In this document: positions 8,430-20,000 of the stretch, piece by piece | Position numbering within the stretch: position 1 is the stretch's first letter | Layout: each line of letters starts with the position of its first letter | Assembly: GCA_030654175.1 (NCBI GenBank) | Contig: JAURXZ010000003.1 | Coordinates: 1-64,000 of the forward strand | Direction of reading: 5' to 3' | DNA length: 64,000 nt | From: Bacteroidia bacterium | GTDB taxonomy: Bacteria; Bacteroidota; Bacteroidia; 2-12-FULL-35-15 | Program-made: the position numbers and the translations under genes | Notes under the pieces: generated by a model | Told to the model about the DNA's origin: nothing | Database searches by the model: none | The model's input: only the letters and a program-made list of their open reading frames with translations

Positions 8430-8585
8430 TTATTTAGAAGCTAAAAAATCTTTAATGTGATCGTTGTGAACGATTTCCTGCTTAAAAGAATAAGCACCGG
8501 TTTTAGGTGATTTTACCATTTTAATCACTTTTGTAAAGTTATTTCCTTTACCAGATTTCAGTGTTGCAACTACTTTTTTTGCCAT
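8430..8585 (-). CDS. DUF4295 family small basic protein
   Basis: A 51-residue lysine-rich protein starting MAKKVVATLKSGKGNNFTKV and ending HNDHIKDFLASK. In Bacteroidota this family (DUF4295) sits next to rpmB and rpmG and is presumed to be a ribosome-associated protein; its role is not established. It is the third gene of the rpmB-rpmG operon, 74 bp after rpmG, and is followed by the operon terminator. The gap to rpmG is filled by heptamer microrepeats of the AAAGTTT type. Confidence 0.85.
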   Translation of the reverse strand: MAKKVVATLKSGKGNNFTKVIKMVKSPKTGAYSFKQEIVHNDHIKDFLASK

Positions 8586-8659
8586 TGTGTTATAAGTTTA
8601 AAGTTCAAAGTTTAAAGTTTAAAGTTTTTGCAAACTTTTAAAATTAACCGCAAACTAGA

Positions 8660-8842
8660 TTATTTAATTTCTTTATGAACGGTTACTTTTTTCAAGATAG
8701 AATTGTATTTTTTCAACTCTAATCTTTCTGTAGTGTTCTTTTTGTTTTTAGTAGTCACGTAGCGAGACGTTCCAGGTTTACCGCTGGTTTTGTGCTCAGT
8801 ACATTCCATAATCACCTGAATTCTATTACCTTTTTTTGCCAT
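8660..8842 (-). CDS. rpmG: 50S ribosomal protein L33
   Basis: 60-residue L33, a small protein of the large subunit near the E site. The sequence [21 protein letters not shown]...[22 protein letters not shown] is diagnostic. Only one cysteine (in MECTEH) remains where zinc-binding L33 has two CxxC pairs, so this is the zinc-independent C-minus form. It lies between rpmB and the DUF4295 gene. Confidence 0.96.
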   Translation of the reverse strand: MAKKGNRIQVIMECTEHKTSGKPGTSRYVTTKNKKNTTERLELKKYNSILKKVTVHKEIK

Positions 8843-8879
8843 TGTGTTATTTATTTTTCAAAATTGAAAATCAAAAATT

Positions 8880-9119
8880 TTATTTTTTCAGGAAGCCTTG
8901 TTCTTTTGCTTCTTTCATTACAGCTGTAATACCATTTTTAGTGATAGTACGTATTGCTGAAGTGGACAAACGCAAAGTGATCCATTTGTTTTCTTCAGGT
9001 AAAAAGAATTTTTTAACCTGAAGATTCACGTTAAATTTTCTTTTAGTTTTAGCATTAGAGTGGGATACTTTGTTACCCACGATAGCCTTTTTCCCTGTTA
9101 TTTCGCAAACTCTTGACAT
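8880..9119 (-). CDS. rpmB: 50S ribosomal protein L28
   Basis: 79-residue L28 with the family start MSRVCEITGKKAIVGNKVSHS, the NVNLQVKKFFLPEENKWITLRLSTSAIRTI core split by normal family variation, and the KNGI C-terminal region. First gene of the rpmB-rpmG-DUF4295 operon (37-bp gap to rpmG). Confidence 0.97.
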   Translation of the reverse strand: MSRVCEITGKKAIVGNKVSHSNAKTKRKFNVNLQVKKFFLPEENKWITLRLSTSAIRTITKNGITAVMKEAKEQGFLKK

Positions 9120-9291
9120 CGTATTTTGTATTTAAAATGTTCTATTTATTTTTTTCGGACTGCAAATAACGTAAATTTAATGGATACTACCAAATATTTA
9201 ACACATTTAAGATACGATTTGAGAAACAATTTAACAAAAAGTGAATTAAATCAGGCGTTTTAACAAATAAACCTTTCCAAAATTCAACAAT

Positions 9292-10890
9292 TTATTTACT
9301 TGGATATCCTTCCGGATTTAGCTTTATGTCTCTTTTGATCTCAAATTTGAACGAACTCTTATCCAATATATTTATTTTTTCAGAAATCGTTTTAAAACCA
9401 TTCGCTTCAATAGTAATATCAAAAGTTCCCGGACTTAATATCATAATAAATCTTCCGGAATGAGGATTTGGCAGATAGGTACCTACAATTTCATGAGTTT
9501 TACTGTCATTCACAGAGATGAACACATCCATAAAATTTAATCTTTGTGTGGAATCGGCCGAAAAAATATCACCGATCACCACTGAATACTGAGGTTCTAT
9601 ATCATTAAAGGTAACACGGTAAATATCCAGATCGCCCATCCCTCCTTCTCTTAATGCTGCCATATAACCAAACCTGCCATTACTTGCCATCCTGAAATTA
9701 TAATCATCTTCCGGGCTATTAACAGGGTATCCCATATTTTTAGGATTTGAAAAACTTTTAGTTACCGCATCTTTCTCCGCCTTAAAAATATCATAACCTC
9801 CCATTGTGGTATGCCCTGTAGAACTGAAATACAATGTTTTTCCATCAGGTGTAACATTAGGGAAATCTTCATTAAAAGAAGTATTTATTTCCGGGCCAAG
9901 GTTTTGTGCCGGCCCCCAAGTGCCATTCGGCAATTGAGTACTCATGTAAAGGTCTGTACCACCGTACCCGCCATCTCTATTGCTGGCAAAAAACAATACA
10001 CTACCATCATTATTGATACATGCTGCAATTTCTTCAGCGGATGAGTTAATATTATCACTTAATTTTTCAGGTGTTTTAAACGTTTTTCCTTTTTCGTTGT
10101 CTGTTATATAAATATCTCCAACTCCTTTAAAATTGGTATAATAGAAAAGCATTACATCACCCGATCCGGATAAGCCAATTACTTCCTGTTCACCATCTTT
10201 TTTTATCATTGCTGATTCAAATTTTTTGGCTTTGGAAAAAGTTCCATTGTTTTCTTTTGAAATATACGCAGCAGCCTGGTATGTTCCGTCTTCTTTCACT
10301 TTTTCGGCACCTTCTTCAGGTTTACGGGAGTTGAAAATGATAAAGGATTCATCATTAGGAACAAATGGATAATAATCCGCATAAGGCGAATTTACGCTCG
10401 CTCCTAAATTTTCGAACGTTACATTTAAGGGGAATTTTATTAATTCTTTTGCATTGATACACAATTGCATCTGAAGATCAACATCTTTTAAATTCTCAAC
10501 AGTTCCACGACCAGTCTGTTTAAATGTTGTGTACGCTTTAATAGCATCATCAAAACGGTATGCGTAATGGTAGGCTCTTGCTAATAAGTACAATGCATTA
10601 GGATCATACTTGGTTTTACGTGTAATGATCTCTAAATAGGGTATTGCTTTGGATTTATTAATATTTGTATTCAAATAACAAATAGCAATGTTATAATTGT
10701 AATTATCATTTTTGGGATCAATTTCCCGTAAACTCAGATAATCCTCCAATGCACCTTCAAAATTACCTTGTGCTAATTTTTGTTCTGCTTCAAAGGGATC
10801 AATTTTTTTTCCTGTACCACTCTGAGCAAAAGCCGATTTTGCTAAAAACAATATTAATGTTACACATACAATTGATAGTACTTTTTTCAT
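9292..10890 (-). CDS. Secreted TPR / PD40 propeller protein (PorE-like without OmpA domain)
   Basis: A signal peptide (MKKVLSIVCVTLILFLAKSAFAQ) is followed by TPR repeats (about 35-150) and a PD40/WD40-like beta-propeller (about 160-430) with repeated motifs such as FASNRDGGYGGTDLYMS and TLYFSSTGHTTMGGYDIFKA. A carboxypeptidase-regulatory-like Ig domain ends the protein (about 435-525). This is the PorE order (TPR, propeller, CRD) minus the peptidoglycan-binding OmpA domain that the paralogue at 34954-37008 keeps. A periplasmic or outer-membrane role linked to type IX secretion or the adjacent adhesins is an inference. It lies just downstream of the giant adhesin gene on the same strand. Confidence 0.85.
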   Translation of the reverse strand: MKKVLSIVCVTLILFLAKSAFAQSGTGKKIDPFEAEQKLAQGNFEGALEDYLSLREIDPKNDNYNYNIAICYLNTNINKSKAIPYLEIITRKTKYDPNALYLLARAYHYAYRFDDAIKAYTTFKQTGRGTVENLKDVDLQMQLCINAKELIKFPLNVTFENLGASVNSPYADYYPFVPNDESFIIFNSRKPEEGAEKVKEDGTYQAAAYISKENNGTFSKAKKFESAMIKKDGEQEVIGLSGSGDVMLFYYTNFKGVGDIYITDNEKGKTFKTPEKLSDNINSSAEEIAACINNDGSVLFFASNRDGGYGGTDLYMSTQLPNGTWGPAQNLGPEINTSFNEDFPNVTPDGKTLYFSSTGHTTMGGYDIFKAEKDAVTKSFSNPKNMGYPVNSPEDDYNFRMASNGRFGYMAALREGGMGDLDIYRVTFNDIEPQYSVVIGDIFSADSTQRLNFMDVFISVNDSKTHEIVGTYLPNPHSGRFIMILSPGTFDITIEANGFKTISEKINILDKSSFKFEIKRDIKLNPEGYPSK

Positions 10891-10923
10891 TTTTAGTATT
10901 TTAGAATATATTTAAGGGGAGAA

Positions 10924-10931
10924 CAAAGATA
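10924..10931 (-). promoter_or_regulatory. Candidate -7 element upstream of the TPR/PD40 gene
   Basis: Minus-strand TATCTTTG lies 34 nt before the start codon and matches TAnnTTTG. I could not find a TTG element at the usual 17-23 nt spacing, so this is a half-site call. Confidence 0.35.
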
Positions 10932-11069
10932 AAAAAAAAACAATTGGATGATTTATGAAGACCAATTCATTTTTCTGATAATGCTATAAAGTTTCAAATG
11001 AAAAAACCAGTAGGGATTTATGAATCTGCTACCCTATGCTTCAGGGAAGTTATAACGGAAGCAGGCTGC

Positions 11070-14000
11070 CTATCTGGCAAGGGTTACAGTGCCTCTGTAT
11101 TGATGCTCCGTCCCTCTAAAATCTAAAAGAACAACTAAATAAACATATACATCTCTTTGGGCTATTTCTGCACCCTTTTTGGCTTTACCATTCCATTTTT
11201 CAGATAGATCTGCAGTATGGAATATCATATTGCCCCATCGATCGAATATCCACATATCGTATTGGCTTATATTAGTACCAAAACCAGAAAATCCATCATT
11301 AGTTCCTTCACTCTCATTTGGAGTAAAAGCATTGGGTATGAAAAAAGTAAATTCCGGTTCGATTTTAAGGCAATGTACAACTGTATCAAGGCATTGGTAA
11401 TTATTTTGTGCAACAAGTGTAATACAATAATTACCTATATCAGCGTAATTATGCATTGGAAATTCCAAAAGACTTCCAGTAGAATCATTAACATCACCGA
11501 AATTCCATGACCAGGAGGAAGCACCTGAGGACAAATTATTAAAATAAATTTCAGCAGATAATGATGTTGGTGGTTGAGGATTATAATCAAATTCGGCCAC
11601 AGGTGCCGGATAAACATTGATGAGATTGTTTTGGGTAATGGTAGAGAAACACCCATTTGAGGTTGTAGCGGTGAGAGTAACTGCATACAGACCCGAATTA
11701 GCATAGCAATGCGCTTCACCTGGATTTGTTCCAAATGGCGATCCATCACCAAAATCCCATTGCCAGCCAGTAATAGTGCCACTTAAAGGATCGCTTGTAT
11801 CGGTAAACTGTGGACAGTGGATAACGCAACCACTGGAATCATTAACTATAAATTGAACCAAAGGGGTTGGATTCACTATTGTGGGCATATTTATAGAATC
11901 AACACATCCGTGATTATTTGTTACTAAAAGTGAAGCATTATACGTTCCGGGAAGAGTATATGAATGAGTTGGATCTTGAATGGTGTCGGAAGCTGTTAAG
12001 TCGCCAAAATCCCATAACCAGGAGCGTATGCTATCGTTACCGGTCACCGTAGAAAGATCGGTGAATGAAGTTGAAGAACCTATACAAGCTTTTGAACTTA
12101 CAAAGTTGGCGAATGGTGAAAAATGAACTGTAACAGGATGCATGCTGATTGAAACACAGCCATTAGTGGCGGTAACAGTTAATGAAGCATTATAAATACC
12201 GGAAGCTGTATACGTGTAAGAAGGATTTTGAGTATTATTTATTGGACTAAAATTGCCGAAATCCCAGGTCCAGGAAGTAATTGTACTTCCAATAGAAGTT
12301 GAAGAGCTGTCAGTAAAAACAATGGGATCATTAAGGCATCCATCAGTTGCACTAAAATTTGCGATCAAAAAAGAGGATAAAGCAACCGTTAAAGAAATTT
12401 CATTTTGACAGGCATTAATATCAGTAACAGTAACAGTATAATCATCTGCATATAAATTTGATGCTAAAGCGGCAGTACCACCCGATGGCGACCATGAATA
12501 GGTGTATGCTCCCGTACCACCTGCTGCAGCTACTGTTGCGCTTCCGTTATTTAGGCTACATGTTGAAGCGACCGTGTTACCTGATAATGTAATAGGGGGA
12601 GGCTCAGAAATAACTACTGAAGAAGAAGCTAAGCAACCCATATCATCGGAAACAGTAACACTATAGGTACCAATTATTAATCCTGTAGTTGTTGCCACCG
12701 AGTCGCCATGTTGCCATACGTAATTATATGGTGCAGTCCCTCCGCTACCAATGGCAGTGGCGGTTCCATCTGTGCCACCGAAGCAGCTAACATTAACTGG
12801 TGCTATTGTAACCGAAACAACTGTTGGTTGGGTATTAATTATTACCTGTTCTGTGGCAATACATCCGTTGGAATCTGTAACAGTATAATTATAAGTACCA
12901 GCACTAAGGTTTGTAGTATCATCACCGGTAATGATAAGGGTGCCAATTCCACCAGAGACTATTAATCCAACGCTTCCTGTTCCTCCAAAGCAGCTGATCT
13001 GTAATACAGAAGTTGAGGAAATGGTAAGTTGAGATGGTGAAGAATTAATTGTTGCCTGAGTGGTTGCGGTGCATCCGTTTGCATCAGTAACTGTATAATT
13101 GTATGTACCTTCCAAAAGGCTTGTGGTGGCATCTCCTGTAATACTGAGAGTTCCAGTTCCACCTGATGATGCTAAAATTACACTTCCAGTTCCGCCAAAG
13201 CAGCTAATTTGTGTGGCTGTTGCCGACAGTATTACTAATGATGGTTCAATATTTATAGTTGCTGAAGCTGTGGCGATGCAGCCATTTGTATCGGTAACAG
13301 TATAATTATAAGTACCTGCTATAAGATTTAAAGTGTCGTCACCGGTGATCGCATACGGCATTGTTCCACCAGAAGGCACTAATCCAACACTTCCTGTTCC
13401 ACCAAAACAACCAATCTGACCAGGATTCGTGGTTAATGTAACTATTGTTGGTTGAGTATTAATTATTACCTGTTCAGTAGCAGTACATCCGTTAGAATCT
13501 GTTACCGTATAGTTATAAGTACCGGCAATAAGGTTAGTAGTGTCATCACCGGTGATAACAAGCGCCCCGGTTCCACCTGACGCTACTAAGCCAAGGCTTG
13601 CTGTCCCGCCAAAGCAGGTAATTTGCAGGACAGTGGTTGATGAAAGTGTAAGTAAAGATGGTGCGGGATCAATTATTGCCTGTGCTGTGGCAAAGCACGC
13701 ATTTGCATCTGTAACAGTATAGTTATATGTACCTTCTAAAAGATTTGCAGTGGCATCACCAGTAATTGTTAAGGTTCCTGTCCCGCCTGATGAAGCCAGC
13801 AATACAGTTCCTGTTCCTCCAAAGCAGGTAATTTGTGTTGCAGTTGCCGACAGTGCTACTAATGATGGCGCAGCATTGATAACTGCCGAAGCATTTGCAG
13901 TGCATCCATTTGAATCTGTAACCGTATAGTTATAAGTACCTGCTATAAGATTTAACGTATCATCACCGGTAATAATAAGAGTTCCTGTTCCACCAGCAGC

Positions 14001-17000
14001 TATTAATCCAACGCTTCCAGTGCCACCAAAACAATTAATCTGCAAGGGAGTTGATGTTAGCGTAAGCAATGGTGGTTGGGTATCAATTATCTCTTGTGAT
14101 ATTGCAATACATCCTTTTGAATCAGTTACCGTATAATTATAAGTACCCGCCAAAAGGCTTGTAATGGCATCGCCAGAGATAACAAGTGCTCCGGTTCCGC
14201 CTGCAGCCAATAAAACAACACTTCCTGTTCCACCAAAACAATTGATCTGAGAGGCAGTTGAAGTAAGTGTAAGAACGGGAGGAGCAGGATTTATTATAGC
14301 TTGCGCTGTAGCTATGCATCCATTTCCATCTGTAACAGTATAGTTGTATGTGCCAGCCAATAGATTTACGATGGAATCACCAGAAATGGTAAGAGTTCCT
14401 GTTCCACCTGCTGCCAATAAAACAACACTTCCTTTTCCGCCAAAGCAGCTAATTTGTGTTGCAGTTACTGAAAGTGCAAGTAATGGCGGTGCAGCGTTGA
14501 TCGTGGCTGAAGCGCTCGCAGGGCATCCTTTTGTATCGGTAACAGTATAGTTGTAAGTACCTGCTATAAGATTTGTAGTATCATCACCGGTGATGGTGAG
14601 GGTTCCTGTCCCACCTGATGCAATTAATCCAATACTACCGGTTCCACCAAAGCAGTTGATCTGGGTTGCAGTTGCTGTAAGTGTAACGATCGGTGGTTGA
14701 GTATTAATTATTGATTGTGCAGTTGATATACATCCGGTCCCATCTGTAACCGTATAATTATAAGTGCCGGCTAAAAGATTTGTTGTAGCATCACCAGAGA
14801 TGGTAAGCGTTCCTGTTCCACCGGATGCCAGCAATGCAACACTTCCTGTTCCGCCAAAGCAGCTGATCTGAGTTGCTGTTGCCGTAAGCACCGGTACCAG
14901 CGGTTGAGGATTAATTATTGCCTGCGCTGTTGCAATACATCCATTTGCATCGGTAACAGTATAGTTATATGTACCCGCTATTAAATTTATAGTGTCATCA
15001 CCTGAAATAGTTAGGGTTCCTGATCCACCTGATGATACTAATGCAACACTACCTGCGGCAAAGCAGGTAATCTGCGTGGCAGTGGCTGTAAGTGAAACTA
15101 CCGATGGCGCAGCATTGATGGTTGCAGAAGCAATAGCTATGCATCCATTTGCATCCGTAACAGTATAATTATAAGTACCTGCAATAAGATTTATGGTATC
15201 GTTACCAGAAATGCTGAGTGTTCCTGTTCCTCCTGATGCAATTAATGAAACACTACCCTTTCCACCAAAGCAGCTGATCTGTATAGCAGATGCTGTAAGT
15301 ATAACTGCCGAAGGTGCAGTATTAATTATCGCCTGTGCTGTTGCTGTACAACCGTTCGCATCTGTAACCGTATAGTTATATGTACCGGCTAAAAGATTGG
15401 TGGTGCCATCTCCCGTGATGGCAAGAGCTCCTGTCCCACCTGCTGTTACTAGTCCAACGCTTCCAGTTCCACCAAAACAACTGATCTGGCTCGCTGTGGC
15501 TGCAATTGTAAGAATTGGCGGAGCTGCATTTATTATTGCCTGATCTGTGCCAACACATCCATTTGAGTCGGTAACGATGTAGTTGTAAGTACCTGCTAAA
15601 AGATTTGTAGTGTCATCACCTGTAATAGTAAGTATTCCTGTTCCACCTGACACTACTAATCCAACGCTTCCAAATCCGCCAAAACAGCTGATCTGCAAAG
15701 CTGTGGCTGTAAGTGCCACTATTGGTGGTGCAACATTGATAATTGCTGATGCATTTGCGGTACATCCATTTGAATCTGTAACAATATAATTGTAAGTACC
15801 TGCAACAAGATTTGTGATACCGTCACCGGAAATAACAAGGGTTCCTGTTCCTCCAGCAGCAGCCAGCACCACACTGCCTGTTCCACCAAAGCAAGTGATC
15901 TGTGTGGCAGTTGCTGTGAGCGTAACCGCAGATACCGGGTTAATAGTTGCTGATGAATTTGTGGTGCATCCATTGGCATCAGTAACCATATAGTTATAAA
16001 TGCCTGCTGTTAAATTTATAGAAGCATCCCCTGAAATAACAAGTGCGCCTGTTCCTCCTGCTGCAGCCAATACCACACTGCCTGTTCCGCCAAAGCAGAC
16101 AATCTGTGTTGCAGTTGAAGTAAATGTAAGTGCAGGAGGTGCAGGAGCAATAACTGCTTGCGTTGTCTTTGAGCAGCCATTTGCATCCGTAACTGAATAA
16201 TTATAAGTACCTGCAACCAAGTTTGTAGTATCACTGCCTGTGATAACCAGTGTTCCGGTTCCACCCATTGCCACTAATCCTAAACTACCTTTTCCGCCAA
16301 AACAATTGATCTGTGTAGCAGTTGATGTAAATGTCAATTCAGGTGGGTCAGAAACATCAACCGTGGAACTGATAAAACATCCTGTATTATCTGCAACTGT
16401 TGCGCTATAGGTTCCTGCAATCAAACCTGTTATTGTTGGCAACGTATCACCATTTACCGACCAATAATAAAAATAAGGACCTACACCTCCACTTCCTGAT
16501 GCAGTGGCTGTTCCATTTGAATCTCCCAAACACAAATTATCGGTGCTTGTTAAGGTTATTGCAACAGGAGTTGCAGGTTGTGTAATGGTAACATTTCCTG
16601 TTTTGCTGCATCCTATCACATCAGTAACAGTTACAGTATATGTGCCCGGCCCTAAAAGAGTTACAGAAGAATTGGTTCCTCCTGAAGGAGCCCATAAATA
16701 AGTATACCCTCCGCCACCACCCGATGCGTTCACTGAAGCAGTACCATTGGCTGCACCAAAACAGCTTACATTGTTAAAATTCATGGTAGTGGTAATGGGG
16801 GTAACTGCAGTTACCGTTACGGTGGACGTTGCAGAACAACCGGTTCCGGTAATATCAGATATTGTTACAGTATAGGTGCCTACAGGCTTTGATATGGATT
16901 GGGTGGTTTCTCCACTGTTCCATAAATAAGAATATGCGGGCTGGCCTCCTGAGCCAACAGCTGTTATAGTTGCAGAGGCACCCGGGCAAATATTTGGTGG

Positions 17001-20000
17001 TAAACCAATAGTTACACTTATTTGAGGGTTCTGGACAATGGTTACACATTCGTTTGTTTTACAACCTCCTGCATCTGTTACAGTAACGCAATAGCTTCCT
17101 GCTCCAACAAAAATTGAAGAAGTGGTAGCACCATTATTCCAAAGATAAAGATTGCTTCCAAGGCCACCTGTTACCGTTACTGTTATTGTTGTGGACGTAC
17201 CGAAACAAATATTGGGAGGTTGGTTAATAGTTGCCGACAACGTACTGTTTAAAGCAATAACACTCACTGAATCGTTGGCTAAACACCCCGAAGCATCGGT
17301 AACCGTTACAATGTATAGCCCCGTATTAACAAGAATAGAAGAAGTTGTAGCGCCTGTGCTCCATAAATACGTATAACCACCCGCTCCACCGGTGGCAGAT
17401 GAAGAAATAGTAATGGCGCTGTCGCATAATATATATGAAGTTGCTGTAACAGATAGTGCGGTAACCGTTGGTTCAGTAATTGTAACTGTTGGCGTAACCG
17501 AGGTGCAGCCTTTAAGATCGGTAATTGTTACAAAATAAGTTCCTGCACTCAGATTTATTGCTGTTGCTGTGGTTTGCCCTGATGCAGCGGGGTTCCACAA
17601 ATAGGTGTAAGGACCGGTACCTCCGGTAGGAGAAGCCGTTGCAGTTCCGGTATTTACTCCATTACAGGTAAGATTGGTGCTGGGACTAATAATAGATGTT
17701 AATGGCGGAGGTTGATTAATAACGATGATCAATTGTTTGATACAACCTTTTGAATCAGTAATTATTACTGTATAAGTTCCTAAAGCCAAATTGCTTGCCG
17801 TGGCAGCTGTGCCCCCGCTTGGTACCCAGGAATATGAATATACAGGGGTTCCGCCTGATGCAAGAATTGTTGCGCTTCCGGTGCTGCCACCATTGCAGGA
17901 AACATCGGTGGTGCTTACAATACTCGCAGTTAATAGCGGTGGCTCAGTGATGTTTGTTTGCGCACCTACGGTACAACCTTTACTATCCGTAATGGCCACA
18001 GTATATGAACCTACCCCGAGATTAGTGGCTGTTTGTCCGGTTCCTCCGATAGGACTCCAGAAATACGAATACGCGGAAGTGCCGCCTGTAGGATTAGCTA
18101 TTGCCGCCCCGTTGGTACCACCATTACAACTCACCTGGTTTTGTACCGTAATAGTTGCTGCCAGAACTAAAGGTTGTGCAACTATCGTTGTCGCAATTTT
18201 TGAGCACCCGATTGCATCAGTTACCGTTACCGTGTATGTATCAGCTAAAAGGCCGGTAGCGTTGGCCGAAGCGCCTCCGTATGGCGACCAGGAGTAAAAA
18301 TAAGATGAGACTCCTCCTGTAACAGTAGCAGTAGCAGATCCATTATTTTCTCCAAAACAAGCTACACCAACATTAGTCATGGTCACATTAATTAAAGTTG
18401 CCTCTGAAATGGTAACCACAGCAGAATTAGTACATCCTATCATATCATTTACCGTGACAGTGTAGGTTCCAGCCGCTGCTGTAAGGGATTGGGTGGTTTG
18501 GCTGGTATTCCATAAAAAAGAATAAGGTGCCTGTCCACCACTTGCAACAGCGTTAACTATTGCTGATGCTCCATTACAAACCATTGAAGGAGCAGGAATA
18601 GAAACAAGCAGAGGTGGATTTTCTGTAAATGTAACACCTGCCGATACTACACAACCAATACTGTCGGTAACTGTAACATTGTAAGTGCCGGCCCCTATAG
18701 TTATACTTGGTGTTGTAGGCCCATTATTCCATAAAAAACTATGTCCCCCTAAGCCGCCACTAACAGTAGCAGTAAGGTTCGTAGAAGCACCATTACAAAG
18801 CACAGCAGGTTGATTTAAGTTGACAGCTAAAGTACTGCCGGCTGAAATGCTTACTGAATTGGTTGCCGTACATCCCACAGCATCAGTAACTGTGATAATA
18901 TACGTACCGGTATTAACATTAGTGGAAGGGGTTGCTGCTCCATTGCTCCATAAATAATTAATAGTTCCTGTTCCGCCTGAGCCTGTTGCTGAAATAGTGG
19001 CAGTGGCACTGCAAGTAATCGCATTATTTGGAGAAGTGGTGACAAAGATCTGAGGATTTGCGCTAAGTGTAACGGAAGCAGTACTGCTACAAAAACCAGG
19101 ACTTCCGCCTGTTACGGTTACGGTGTGAGTACCCGGTTGAACATTTGTGAGCGTTTGGGTTGTTTCTCCAGTATTCCAGAAATAAGTGAATGGCGCAGTC
19201 CCACCCGTATAATTAGCTGTTATTGTTACTGTCTCTCCAAAACAAATTACCGTTGGGGGGCTAATAGTTACAACAATTGGGGTAGAAAGTGATAGTACCA
19301 CCTGATCAGAAACAGGGCTACATGCACCATTGCCGGTAGAAGTAAATGTAAGAACTAATGTTCCACTGGTGCGTTCGGCTAAAGTGGGGGTATAGGTGGC
19401 ATTTGATGAGGTATTTAAAGGGAAATAGATTCCACTCCCACCCGACCAGATTCCCCCGGTGGCTCCTGTTACTGTACCGGCCAGGGTAACGGAATTGCCG
19501 CATGGACTTTGATCGGGACCTGCATTAATAGCCGGTGCAGGACTGGAGGTAACTGTAACATTGGTTATTGGTGCAGGACAAGCGGGATAATTTTGATCGT
19601 AAACAATAAAAGAATACGTTCCAACAGCAGTAGCTGTGTAGTTTTGATTTGTTCCAACTACTGTACCTCCACCATTTGCTGCATTGGTCCAGGCAAATGT
19701 GTATGGAGGAACACCACCATTTACTGTACCTGCAATTAAGACCGAAGGATTGTTAGAACAAAAAACTGCAGCAGCAGCTGTATTCAAAAGTGGTGGAGGC
19801 ATATTTACTCTCACTGTATCGCAAAATTGGCCGGGAGGTACACAAGGGCCTCCTGCAGGGGTGCCACACACCTGATAATCAATATAAGCAGGATGCCCAA
19901 GTACTGAACTTGCAACAGTAGAATCACAGGCGCTTGCACAACTTAAATAAGAATTATAGGCACCAAAAGCTCCGGGAAAAACTGAATTCCAGCCGATTGT

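Noticed and set aside
10960-11060. Possible duplicated downstream segment shared by the two adhesin genes (AATTCATTTTTCTG at both)
   Set aside because: The match with 20955-20970 is only about 14 bases long and AT-rich, so chance is a sufficient explanation.
12825-16350. Regular 207-bp repeats considered as a CRISPR array or satellite DNA
   Set aside because: They are in frame, encode a protein repeat and have no unique spacers.
12700-19900. Numerous plus-strand open frames inside adhesin A
   Set aside because: They recur with the 207-bp repeat period and are antisense shadows of the repeats, not separate genes.
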